From: Volvox africanus
Lineage: Eukaryota > Chlorophyta > Chlorophyceae > Chlamydomonadales > Volvocaceae
DNA: 64,000 nucleotides
NCBI GenBank assembly: GCA_030268105.1
Contig: BSDZ01000025.1
Coordinates: forward strand, 558,001 to 622,000
Direction of reading: 5' to 3'
Of the stretch, positions 32,550-41,714 are shown piece after piece. The position numbers were made by a program, and so were the translations under genes. The stretch's first letter is position 1, and the number at the start of each line of letters is the position of its first letter. The notes beneath the pieces are model-generated. The model searched no databases, was not told the DNA's origin, and saw nothing but the letters and a program-made list of their open reading frames with translations.

Positions 32550-35500
32550 GAACTTGCCCAGGCTGGTATAGAGGGATCACCACCTGGGGTCTTTGTTGTG
32601 GGCCAGATGGTAGCAAAGTGCCGTGCAGTACGGGCTCTTTTGCCCTCTGTTTTAAACCAAGTGGAGCAGGTGATAGGGAGACGTTTTTCTTTTGATGCAC
32701 GAACTATCCGTGCCGGCTTTGATGGCTTTTGTAATCTGTTTGAGCCTCAAGGTCGCCCCCTATCCTCCGCTAACTTGGGTGGGCATACTATCTTGTTCAC
32801 TCCCTCTTCACTCTGCGAGCTACAGAAGCAATTAGCTCACTTTAGGGCATGCAAACGTCAACACCCTGATACCTCAGCATGCATCTTGCTGCCTGAGTAT
32901 GTGTCCCGACGCAACCCTTCTTTTCTGTCGGGAATGCAACGGGTCTTAAGGTTTAATCCAGGGACGGCTCTTTTCCATAGCCTTGATATGGCAGGTGAGG
33001 TCGTTCAGCTCCCTGGAAGCCCATACTCTGTTGACGTCTGGTTTGCTGCTCCTAAACCGGTTCAGGAGGACTTGCCTGAGACTGAACCCTGTATTTCAGT
33101 TCTCTGCTTGCCTAAAGCTGCTGCCCTGATAGGTGCTGGCGTACCTCTGATCACCGTAAGTACGGCAGGTCGTACGTTCACCGCCCTAGCCGACTCTGGA
33201 GCCAGTGATGATTTCATTTCGGCATCAGTGGTTACGCAGCTTGGCCTGAAACCTAGCCCATGCTCCTGGTCAGAAGTTACCCTTGCTGATGGGGGTAAGC
33301 AGGCTATCTTGGGGCAGGTTAATCTTCGTCTATCTGCAGGTCCTTTAAGGTTAAATGTCCGCCCATACGTGTTGCCTGAGCTAACTGACACTGCCACGTA
33401 TATCTTGGGTTCTTCCACGCTAGCACAGTATGGGGCTGTCCTTGACTATGAGTCTAAATCTTTGCGCCTGCGCAAGGGGAATCTAGTCTGCAAGGTACCC
33501 TTTACTACTGCCGGACAGCCACCAGATCAGATGACACCTGCGCCTTGCTTTAATTATGCAACCACTGCTATCTGTCAGCACACTGAACCTGAAGTTGTTG
33601 GCAGAAAAGCAGCAGTTCGCATGATTCGCAAGGGGGCCCATGCTTTACTAGTACGGCCCAAGTTGTACCTGAATGCAACTTCTATCCCAGCTGATGCCAC
33701 TGACCCTGAGTTTGAGGCCCTGTTACAGGAATATGCAGATATATTCCAGGAGGTCCCTGGTAAGCCTCCAATGCGGCCTGTGGATCACACCATACCTTTG
33801 GTGCCTGGTGCAGTACCCGTTTCCCCCCCCATGTATCGGTTAAGCCCCTTGGAGCTGGACGAGGTCAAACGACAGGTTACTGAGCTGCTGAAAAAAGGTA
33901 TGATACGGCCAAGCACATCCCCATACTCCGCCCCTATTCTGTTTGTGGGAAAGAAGGATGGGACTCTGAGAATGTGCATTGACTATAGGGGGTTAAATGC
34001 CGCAACAGTTAAGAACCGTTACCCCCTCCCACGTGTCGATGATCTGCTGGATAAGCTAAAAGATTCTGCATTCTTTAGCTCTATTGACCTCCAGCAGGGG
34101 TATAATCAGATTCGTATAGCAGAATCTGACATCCCTAAAACGGCTTTCCGTACGCCGTTTGGCCATTTTGAATATACCGTCCTTAGTTTCGGACTGACGA
34201 ACGCCCCTGCAACGTTCCAAGCCGTCATGGACCGCATCTTCAGGCCATACATCGACAAATTCGTCATCTGTTATCTGGACGATATCCTGGTGTTTTCAAA
34301 GACCCGTGAGGAGCACATACAACACCTCCGCCTGGTCTTTGAGGTTCTGCGGCGTGAGCAGCTGTATGCTAAGCGTTCTAAGTGCCACTGGGCACAACCA
34401 CAGGTGGAGTATCTGGGGCATATAGTGTCTCAGGGTGGCATACGGATGGACCCCCGGAAAACTGCTGTTGTTCGGGATTGGCCAGTGCCCTCCAACCTTC
34501 AGGAACTGCGTAAGTTTTTGGGCCTGACCAACTACTTTCGTAAGTTCATAGAGCGCTACTCAGTCATTGCTGCACCGCTAACAAACCTCACACGTAAGGG
34601 AGCCTTCTCTTCACCTGAGGCCTGGACCCCCGCATGCCAAGAAGCTTTTGATGCTTTGAAGCGTGCTATCTCTGATGATATTATCCTGCACTTCCCTGAC
34701 TACTCATTGCCGTTCCGTGTAGAGGTCATAACTGATGCATCTATACATGGGACAGGGGCAGTTCTGTTGCAGCAGGGACGCCCCATTGCATACACGAGTA
34801 AGAAGTTTTCGGGGGCTGAAACCCGTTATACCACTGGGGAACAGGAATTTCTGGCGGTCCTACATGCCTTGAAGGAATGGCGATGTTACCTTGAGGGCCG
34901 GCCTTTTGCCCTCAAGACTGATCACAAACCCCTTACGCTTCTGCAAGGTGTGCCCTCCCTTAACCGACGCCAGGCCCGCTGGATGGAATACCTGGCACGG
35001 TTTAACTTTGATTGGGAGTACCTGAGCGGCTCACTTAACATAGCTGATGCTCTCAGTAGGCACCCCTCACTGCATGCAGCCATTCTGGCGGTAAGCACAC
35101 GGAGTAGGTCTCAGGCAAAACCTAACTTCGTGCCCTCCGATTTTACCAAGCGCTTGAAACAGGCTTATGCAGCCGACCCGTGGTTCACAATTCACAACAA
35201 CACGGGGCACTTGGTACAGGAGCATGGCTTATGGATCCGATCGGAAGGATCCCACCGTCAGATTGTCGTACCTAACGATGATTCATTACGTCATGAACTT
35301 CTCTCACGTTTTCATGACGGCCCTCTTGCTGGGCATCCTGGCTGCACGCGGTTACTAGAGCTTTTGCGGCGTCAATTCTGGTGGCCCCGCATGGCTAAGG
35401 ACACCGAAAATTATGTCCTCTGTTGCGACCTGTGCCAGCGCAATAAGGCCCAGTCTGGTAAAGCACATGGGCATCTCCAACCTCTTCCTATTCCTGACGC

Positions 35501-36620
35501 TCCGTGGGAAAGCGTCTCTATGGACTTTATTGTTGCGCTGCCCAAAACTGAGGGAGGATACGATGCCGTGCTGGTCCTGGTCGACCGTTTCACCAAGATG
35601 GTCCACCTGGCCCCCACGACATCATCCTGCACAGCTGAGCAAACGGCCCGTCTATTTTTCGACAATGTGGTACGTTTGCATGGGGTCCCCAAGTCCGTGG
35701 TATCTGACCGCGGCACTCAATTTGCAAGTAAGTTTTGGGGCGCCCTGGGGACTCTGGTAGGAATGCGGGTGAACCTGTCCACCGCCTACCACCCCCAATC
35801 TGATGGGCAAACAGAGCGTGTTAACCGTGTCCTGGGTGATATGCTCCGTAACTTTGCAGGACGCACCCCTACTGCATGGGATACCTACCTAACCGCTGCT
35901 GAGTTTGCCATTAATAATGCTACTAACCGGTCCGTTGGTAATAGTCCGTTTTTCCTGAATTACGGTTTTAACCCTGCTTTGCCTGTTTGGCGGGAGTTGG
36001 ACGTAAATGTTCCAGCTGCAAAAACGTTTGCTAAGTCTTTTGTGTCCCGTCTAACTGACGCTAAAGCTTGCCTGGAAGCTGCACAGCAACGGGCTATGGA
36101 CTATTATAACAAGTCCAAAAAGGACGTCACGTTCACTAAGGGCCAGCTGGTTATGTTGAGCACGAAGAACCTTCGTTCCCTGGCTGATGGGTCTCGCAAG
36201 TTATTACCGCGCTTTGTGGGGCCTTATCCTGTCGTACGCATGGTAGGGTCGGTGGCTGTAGAGTTACAACTCCCATCTGACCTACGCATTCATCCCACAT
36301 TTCATGTATCTCTCGTACGTCCATATCGGGGTACTCTGCCTGAGGCTAACGATAGCATCCCTCCTGTTACGGAAGCTAATCCCTCTACCTGGTTATCGGG
36401 TAAGCAGACCCTGTATGCTGTCGAACGTATCCTGGATTACCGTGCACGACGTGTTGGCAAAGGCAGGCGTAAGCGTAACGTACATGAGTACCTGGTTAAG
36501 TGGTCTGGGTATTCGTCTGAGCACAATAGCTGGGAACCGGCACGTAACTTCACCCCTGACATGAAACCCCTGCTTGATGAAGCTAGGCTGCGGGCACAGT
36601 CTAAGGACGGACCTCTCTGA
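32550..36620 (+). CDS. pol: Pol polyprotein of element B (protease, RT, RNase H, integrase, chromodomain)
   Basis: In frame with gag beyond its UAG; counted from the GTG at 32598 it is 1340 residues. Visible domains: retropepsin-like protease with DSG at 199-201; reverse transcriptase about 400-580 with YLDD at 559-562; RNase H with D713, E748 and D775; integrase zinc finger H906/H913/C943/C946; catalytic core with D976 (MDF), D1037 (SDRG) and E1073 (QTER); and a C-terminal chromodomain (EYLVKWSGYSSEHNSWEP) that can steer insertion to marked chromatin. This order and the chromodomain place it with the chromoviruses (Ty3/gypsy). No stop or frameshift is present. It has no obvious initiation codon of its own near gag, which fits expression as Gag-Pol. 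Confidence 0.95.
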   Translation, partial: ELAQAGIEGSPPGVFVVGQMVAKCRAVRALLPSVLNQVEQVIGRRFSFDARTIRAGFDGFCNLFEPQGRPLSSANLGGHTILFTPSSLCELQKQLAHFRACKRQHPDTSACILLPEYVSRRNPSFLSGMQRVLRFNPGTALFHSLDMAGEVVQLPGSPYSVDVWFAAPKPVQEDLPETEPCISVLCLPKAAALIGAGVPLITVSTAGRTFTALADSGASDDFISASVVTQLGLKPSPCSWSEVTLADGGKQAILGQVNLRLSAGPLRLNVRPYVLPELTDTATYILGSSTLAQYGAVLDYESKSLRLRKGNLVCKVPFTTAGQPPDQMTPAPCFNYATTAICQHTEPEVVGRKAAVRMIRKGAHALLVRPKLYLNATSIPADATDPEFEALLQEYADIFQEVPGKPPMRPVDHTIPLVPGAVPVSPPMYRLSPLELDEVKRQVTELLKKGMIRPSTSPYSAPILFVGKKDGTLRMCIDYRGLNAATVKNRYPLPRVDDLLDKLKDSAFFSSIDLQQGYNQIRIAESDIPKTAFRTPFGHFEYTVLSFGLTNAPATFQAVMDRIFRPYIDKFVICYLDDILVFSKTREEHIQHLRLVFEVLRREQLYAKRSKCHWAQPQVEYLGHIVSQGGIRMDPRKTAVVRDWPVPSNLQELRKFLGLTNYFRKFIERYSVIAAPLTNLTRKGAFSSPEAWTPACQEAFDALKRAISDDIILHFPDYSLPFRVEVITDASIHGTGAVLLQQGRPIAYTSKKFSGAETRYTTGEQEFLAVLHALKEWRCYLEGRPFALKTDHKPLTLLQGVPSLNRRQARWMEYLARFNFDWEYLSGSLNIADALSRHPSLHAAILAVSTRSRSQAKPNFVPSDFTKRLKQAYAADPWFTIHNNTGHLVQEHGLWIRSEGSHRQIVVPNDDSLRHELLSRFHDGPLAGHPGCTRLLELLRRQFWWPRMAKDTENYVLCCDLCQRNKAQSGKAHGHLQPLPIPDAPWESVSMDFIVALPKTEGGYDAVLVLVDRFTKMVHLAPTTSSCTAEQTARLFFDNVVRLHGVPKSVVSDRGTQFASKFWGALGTLVGMRVNLSTAYHPQSDGQTERVNRVLGDMLRNFAGRTPTAWDTYLTAAEFAINNATNRSVGNSPFFLNYGFNPALPVWRELDVNVPAAKTFAKSFVSRLTDAKACLEAAQQRAMDYYNKSKKDVTFTKGQLVMLSTKNLRSLADGSRKLLPRFVGPYPVVRMVGSVAVELQLPSDLRIHPTFHVSLVRPYRGTLPEANDSIPPVTEANPSTWLSGKQTLYAVERILDYRARRVGKGRRKRNVHEYLVKWSGYSSEHNSWEPARNFTPDMKPLLDEARLRAQSKDGPL

Positions 36621-36671
36621 CGCTGTCCTACCTCAACCTGTCTGCTCTCGTTTCATGCATCGGGACGCTGC

Positions 36672-36689
36672 ATCTAGAGGGGGAACAAT
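36672..36689 (+). promoter_or_regulatory. Polypurine tract of element B
   Basis: CTAGAGGGGGAACAAT lies directly before the 3' LTR, the usual place for the plus-strand DNA primer. Confidence 0.8.
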
Positions 36690-37111
36690 TGTTGTATCCT
36701 TAATGCATTTTGGTAATTCATTAAGTATAATAATTATCTGTTTAATATTTAAATATATAATATATTTAATTATCAGATTAACTGTTTCATGTTCCCATCT
36801 GGCATTCGATTTGTGGATTTGGTCTCGGCTGTCGACGACCAATGCTAACCGATTTCCTGAAACATCCGAACCTGTCGGTTACTCCATAACCTGTATGGAA
36901 TGGGCCATTTACCGCCTGAATGGTAAATGGTGGAACATCTGGTTCCTGGTTCACTGAATCACCGGTTGTAGTGGTGACTTCTGAAGGTCACACCCGGTTC
37001 GAGGCCTTATGGTCTCTCAAGTACAACCTAGTCGGCGGCTCTACTTAATCGGGCTCTGGCACAACAACCGGTATCTTTTGATACCACCCTTCGTGGGTAC
37101 CATATACAACA
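36690..37111 (+). repeat. 3' LTR of element B
   Basis: 422 bp. Matches the 3' LTR of element A/C (25252-25673, reversed) far better than it matches its own 5' LTR, a sign of gene conversion. Confidence 0.93.
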
Positions 37112-37493
37112 ATGCGGTTCTACCAGGCGATAAACGAACGTAATGTATGCAATCTAGCATGTAATATATTCACGTATATTTGGCTAGTTTGACACCACGC
37201 ACTGCGACTTGTCACATTGCGCCATTAGCTGCATACACTTAACATGTGGTCAAACATAGGCGTGCGGCATTATTATAACACGACTCGTTAAGTAATAATA
37301 TTTGTTATATTATTATGCCATCACTGGCATGAATGAAGTGCAATTGCAGTGGTTATCTGGCAACCGAATACCACTATTCGGACCCTTGCATCTTGTGTAT
37401 ACTAAGAAGGCTTATTTACTGATGTTTGCGAATATTGAAGGTGTGCAATGCAGGTGCTCACAATTGCAATCAGTGATCCAGTGTGATTTGTAC
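37112..37493 (+). repeat. Mirrored copy of the outside flank of element A/C
   Basis: The 382 bp are the reverse complement of 24870-25251, the LTR-c sequence that lies left of element A/C, and they follow on from the LTR without a gap. The copy stops at GTAC (37490-37493). The sequence then resumes as CATATACAACA, the last bases of the LTR, in which GTAC also precedes them. Confidence 0.92.
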
Positions 37494-37504
37494 CATATAC
37501 AACA

Positions 37505-38733
37505 CAGGTTCTGCTTAGGCCCCTTCTTCTGCACGTGGCCCCCTTTTGGGGCCAAGTGCCTCCCCTGCTGTCCGCCGCCCCTCTTAGACTTACCGGCGCC
37601 CTTAACCTGCCGTGGCTGATCCTCATGCCCGGTGATGCCTGGACGAACGGATGCAGCCCGCGGGTTTTTGGTCAGGGGCGCCGGGGTCTTCTCGTCAGGG
37701 TCGTCGCAGGCCATGTCCTGTACCGACATCATGTTCATTTTGGGACGGACCAGTTTGTCAGATTCCCGTCGGGCCAGTAACCTAAGTCCAGCTCCCAGGG
37801 AGAACTGAACCAAGTCTGTATATGGCTTAAAGGTTTTACCCGACAGGTCAGTTGCACAGTCCCCACTAAGGTCGGATGAGAGGCCCTGCTGAAACCAAAA
37901 CACACGCTCACTATCAGACAGGTCCGCAATGGGCGTGACAAGAGCCTCAAAGCGGCTCTGATAGGCAGAGACAGTTTCTCCAGGGCGCATGCGGTATTTG
38001 CCAGCATTTAATTTCAGGCGTGCCTCAGTGTCACGTGACTGGACCTGGGGTGCAAACGGACAAGCAGTGCTTCTAGCAGTTCCTCAGATGTATAGGAATC
38101 CCTTGCGTTAGTCCATTGATCGTGCCATAATCTTGCCGCGCCTTCAAAGGCAGTGGCCAAGAAAAGACGGCGCGTAGAGTCCTGTTGACCCCCACGGGCT
38201 GTGGCAAAGTAGTTCCTAACATTACGGACAAAGGCCCGTGTTAGAGGCGCAGCAACTCGTCCTAAATCAGAAAGCTTAACATCCATAGGGATATTCAGCT
38301 TAGGCACTGCGATCGCTATTTTTATCACCTCGTCCTCATGTCCAGTATGAGGAGGCCCAGGTGGCCTGGAAGAGGTGCCCGCAACAGCAGCACAAGTTGT
38401 TGCGGCAGCAGCGGGAGCCATCCCAGGAATATCCACGGCACCAGGTGTCAAATGGTTTGACACTACAGCAGGGCCATGAACATAAAAAGGGGATGGGGCA
38501 TAAATAGGTGATGTAGGTGCCTCAGGGGATGCTGTGCCGCCTTGCCTGGGAATAGGTGAAGGCTGGTTCGGAAGGTCGATACCACCTGCCACAGCAGCAT
38601 TTGGTGGCTGTGTCAACCTAGAGAGCCATTCCCACCTATTCGCTTGGCTAGCATTAGTAGCAATCCGGCCAACAAACTGAAAGGTGTTGGCAGCAAGAGC
38701 CGAGACAGCATTCGCTAAGTTCGAGGCTTGCAT
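37505..38733 (-). pseudogene. Gag of element A/C, frameshifted and cut by element B
   Basis: The minus-strand gag starts at 38733 and matches gag of B closely. A run of four T in B (gtccgTTTTgc) is three here (near 38054-38056), which shifts the frame after LLEALLVR. The remaining part (37990-37505) is open in another frame. The zinc-knuckle end lies beyond the insertion, at 29817-29968. Confidence 0.9.
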
Positions 38734-39538
38734 ATTGTATGCCTGAAAGCCTAACAGATCGAACTGCGAGTGACTGTTCTGGCGAAAGGCAAAGCAAAGG
38801 CAAGGACCAGGGCCTACCCAACGCTTGGATGCCTTCGATGAACTTCAAAAATTTTGAAGTCCGCGCGTGAAGTTGATTTGCGATGGATCGAAGTGACTGG
38901 GCAGAAGTGCCGCTCCGATGGGTCTGAGGTGTTGACACTGCAGAAGCACTCACGGCGGTTGGAACAAACACAATACCTTTCAAGTAATAGAGATATATAT
39001 GTATTAGTGAAAGCCGAAGTGAATTCACGAAGTCGACTCCTCGTTGGATTCGATGCGAAGGTACTATCGAACCCGCAACTACAGGGATTCCTCAGCAAAA
39101 CTGCAATACAAGTTCTAGATAGAAAGCAGTGTTGCAGGAAGATATTACCTAACAGAGAAGGCAGAATTGTCTAGGTCGCGAGCCACGTTGACCGCGACTA
39201 ACTTAGAGATTGACTTTAACAGAAAGCACAGCCAAACTCACAGAGAGCAGGTTCTAAGTGTCACTAGACTAATTTCGTGAATATTACAGACCGGTGGTAG
39301 CCGCAGCGAAAATGGCGGCGCTCAGCTCCTCAGGCAATGTCTCCATGTCCAGAGGGATGTCGGCAGGAGGAAGATCGTGGTCGATGTCCATTTATAAAAG
39401 GGCAGCTTGAGTGGCTTGAGCGTGTTGCGCGGTTAGAGTGGCTTGAGCAGTTACCACAGAAAGACTTGAGAAGGCTTGAACGATTTCAGCGGAAGACTTG
39501 ACGAGACGTCCCAGGGAGGAACAGTCTCGATACCAGCT

Positions 39539-39960
39539 TGTTGTATATGGTACCCACGAAGGGTGGTATCAAAAGATACCGGTTGTTGTGCCAGAGCCCG
39601 ATTAAGTAGAGCCGCCGACTAGGTCGTACTTGAGAGACCATAAGGCCTCGAACCGGGTGTGACCTTCAGAAGTCACCACTACAACCGGTGATTCAGTGAA
39701 CCAGGAACCAGATGTTCCACCATTTACCATTCAGGCGGTAAATGGCCCATTCCATACAGGTTATGGAGTAACCGACAGGTTCGGATGTTTCAGGAAATCG
39801 GTTAGCATTGGTTGTCGACAGCCGAGACCAAATCCACAAATCGAATGCCAGATGGGAACATAAAACAGTTAATCTGATAATTAAATATATTATATATTTA
39901 AATATTAAACAGATAATTATTATACTTAATGAATTACCAAAATGCATTAAGGATACAACA
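39539..39960 (-). repeat. 5' LTR of element A/C
   Basis: 422 bp. I see about three or four differences from its partner at 25252-25673. The primer site lies just left on the plus-strand map, at about 39518-39535. Confidence 0.92.
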
Positions 39961-40134
39961 CGCATCTACCTTCCCATGGGCGGTAATCGAACCATAATAC
40001 AACAAGACCCAGTGGGCGGTGATCATCATACAGCTGATGGCAAAGCTCGAACTTAGCTCGGGTTGCAGCAATAGAGCAGTTGGTAGTAGTTCAATGAAGT
40101 TGTTTTGAGTGTTGTGAAAGTTGACTTTGCCACC

Positions 40135-40573
40135 ATGTCGCTATCAAGAGAGTACGTAAAGGAGCTCTCTTCGTCCAACACCAGGGGCTGGTTCCACAAA
40201 ATGGAGTCAGTTCTGGACTTCAATGGTTATGGCGACTACATTTCACCTACGTTCATCATGCCTGCGGTGGGAAACGCAAACTACGCAAAAGAAAAGGAGA
40301 TGGTGAGGAAGGCTCGAGCTGCTATTACTTTTTGCCTTGATCCAGCGACAAATGCAAGTGAGATTGCGTCTACTACTGGGGCGCTCGATTTGTGGGAAAA
40401 GCTAAAAGCATGGGTGAAGAACATTGAGGGAGCTGTCATTATTTCTGCTTCGCATGCCTGGGCACATCTTGCCAAGAAAAATGATGAGAGCATGACTGAT
40501 TTTCTCACCAGAGCTGAGGACTTGTTTCGAAAGTTAGGCCTTGACGTTAACTATAAGGTCACGGAGGCGGCGG
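40135..40573 (+). pseudogene. Gag fragment of a Ty1/copia-type element embedded in LTR-e
   Basis: The frame starts at an ATG in a good context (gccaccATG) and reads MSLSREYVKELSSSNTRGWF, then DLWEKLKAWVKNIEGAVI and HLAKKNDESMTDFLTRAEDL, as in the gag of copia elements (UBN2 type). After about 40572 the sequence is again LTR-e, so the last residues of the open frame (to 40617) are not gag. No LTR or pol accompanies it and I find no target duplication. How it came to lie inside an LTR is unclear. Confidence 0.6.
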
Positions 40574-40825
40574 CCGTCCTTGCACATATTATACACACAT
40601 TAAACCCATATCATTGATCCGCAAGTGTGACAAAGCCTAGCATACGTATCACCAATATTCACATACAGCATATTATCAAGCCTTCCCGGCATTTACACAA
40701 TGCAAATGGCTGAATATCAATATTTGGTTGTTGACTAACCACTGTGGTCGTCACACTTCTCACACTTATGCATCGATCATGCCAGCATTGATGTAATAAA
40801 AAAGCAAATTTAATTACTTCACAAT

Positions 40826-41460
40826 GGCAGCGTAGCTCAATTGGAAGAGCACTGACATTCCCGTCAGGAAGGTATGGGTTCGGATCCCATCACTGTCACC
40901 ATGGGTTGTTCGAGGCTTTCAGCAACCATTGGGGTATGTGGTGGCAAGCCCATCACCAGAAGGCTAGGAGCCGTGGATGAGGAGAAAATGGACGAACAAG
41001 GCCCCTCTGGAACTGGACAAGAAATTGATCTGAGGCTACTAAAAAGCATGGCTAGGCCGAACCTCACACGAGCCTTAGATGGTGACCTCTTCGAGGGGTG
41101 CAGAATTCCTCAGCGGGTGAAGCGGGTCGTAGGGGGCTGAGTACCCTCCGCCAGGACAAAGCACAGGGTGCCATGTGGTGGTAGATAACGTGACATGGGC
41201 GGTGCAGATTTCAGGAGGCCTGGTGTATACAGGAGCACCCGACTCTGGTAAGATGCAAGAACGGGTTGTGTCCCACAGTGAGAGTGCGGCGTTTGGCCTA
41301 GCGATAATGGTTCAACGTTGGTCAAAGAAGATGGACGATCAACCGGTATAGCGGTGGAGATATGGAGTATAGGGAGTCCGTGAGTGTACCCCCTCAGTAC
41401 CGTCTCCCCCTTAACACACACCAGGCTTCGGCCAGGAGTAATGTAATAATAAAAATAATA
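40826..41460 (+). mobile_element. tRNA-derived SINE, about 635 bp, duplication ACTTCACAAT
   Basis: The head looks like a tRNA: A box TAGCTCAATTGG (40833-40844), B box GGTTCGGATCC (40878-40888), a 7-base acceptor strand GGCAGCG and a D-arm GCTC/GAGC. The anticodon stem CTGAC/GTCAG encloses only six bases, so it is not a normal tRNA. A unique body of about 560 bp follows, ending in an A/T-rich tail (taatgtaataataaaaataata). ACTTCACAAT occurs at 40816-40825 and 41461-41470. The host LTR-e aligns with the uninterrupted LTR-f across this point. RNA polymerase III transcription is inferred from the boxes. Confidence 0.85.
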
Positions 41461-41714
41461 ACTTCACAATTTATGCCATTCTAATGCTCATTAACTACTT
41501 ATATTGGCTCAATCCTACCATTTATTAGTTGACACATTAATGATATAGCTGGCAACACATTACAAAGAATCCCAATTTCATGGATTATGCAATGCATAGC
41601 TAGCTAAAAATATACAAATAAATTTATTGATAGTATTTCATTAATTGCATTTGCTTATCGTTGTGTCAGGTCGCATCAACAATGCATCAACAATAATGGA
41701 ACCATAATACAACA

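Larger units (their letters stand above)
29969..37504 (+). mobile_element. Element B, open chromodomain Ty3/gypsy retrotransposon nested in A/C; duplication CAGGT
   Basis: CAGGT at 29964-29968 and 37505-37509 flanks the insertion. In order: 5' LTR 29969-30390, primer site from 30394, gag 31170-32549, pol 32550-36620, purine tract, 3' LTR 36690-37111, then an extra 393 bp that mirror the outside flank of A/C and end in a second copy of the LTR terminus. Both protein frames are open, so it may be autonomous. The 5' LTR differs from the 3' LTR at about a dozen places, so the insertion is not brand new. Confidence 0.93.
25252..39960 (-). mobile_element. Element A/C, chromodomain Ty3/gypsy retrotransposon split by element B; duplication CGCAT
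   Basis: CGCAT at 25247-25251 and 39961-39965 flanks a minus-strand element. Its 3' LTR (25252-25673) and 5' LTR (39539-39960) are both 422 bp. The pol half (25674-29968) and the gag half (37505-39538) are separated by the element B insertion at 29969-37504. The two halves meet exactly at the CAGGT target duplication of B. Gag has a one-base deletion, while pol is open, so the element as a whole is probably dead. Confidence 0.9.
24424..40004 (-). mobile_element. LTR-c inside LTR-e, duplication AGACC
   Basis: Left part 24424-25251 and right part 39966-40004 form one LTR (starts TGTTGTATCTCTCC, ends ATAATACAACA). AGACC flanks it at 24419-24423 and 40005-40009. It carries a (CAA)9 run near 24750-24778 and a long stem-loop near 24827-24889 with GATCCAGTGTGA at its base. 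It is split by element A/C. Confidence 0.85.
24238..41714 (-). mobile_element. LTR-e, outer LTR broken into four visible pieces
   Basis: Pieces at 24238-24423, about 40010-40090, about 40572-40825 and 41471-41714 line up as one minus-oriented LTR (starts TGTTGTATCTC, ends ATAATACAACA). LTR-c, a copia gag piece and a SINE interrupt it. I find no clear target duplication at its outer ends: left ggtta, right ttaac. Confidence 0.7.

Noticed and set aside
25743..36620. Antisense open frames of 60-118 codons across both pol genes
   Set aside because: They mirror the pol reading frame and appear in the same places in both copies; they have no independent features.
36690..37504. A second, longer 3' LTR of element B
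   Set aside because: The added 382 bp are LTR-c sequence from outside element A/C, not part of this LTR in any other copy; a conversion event fits better.
40826..40901. Functional tRNA-Gly gene with encoded CCA
   Set aside because: The anticodon stem closes on six bases instead of seven, and the sequence is the head of a 635-bp insert flanked by a 10-bp duplication; a SINE explains all of it.
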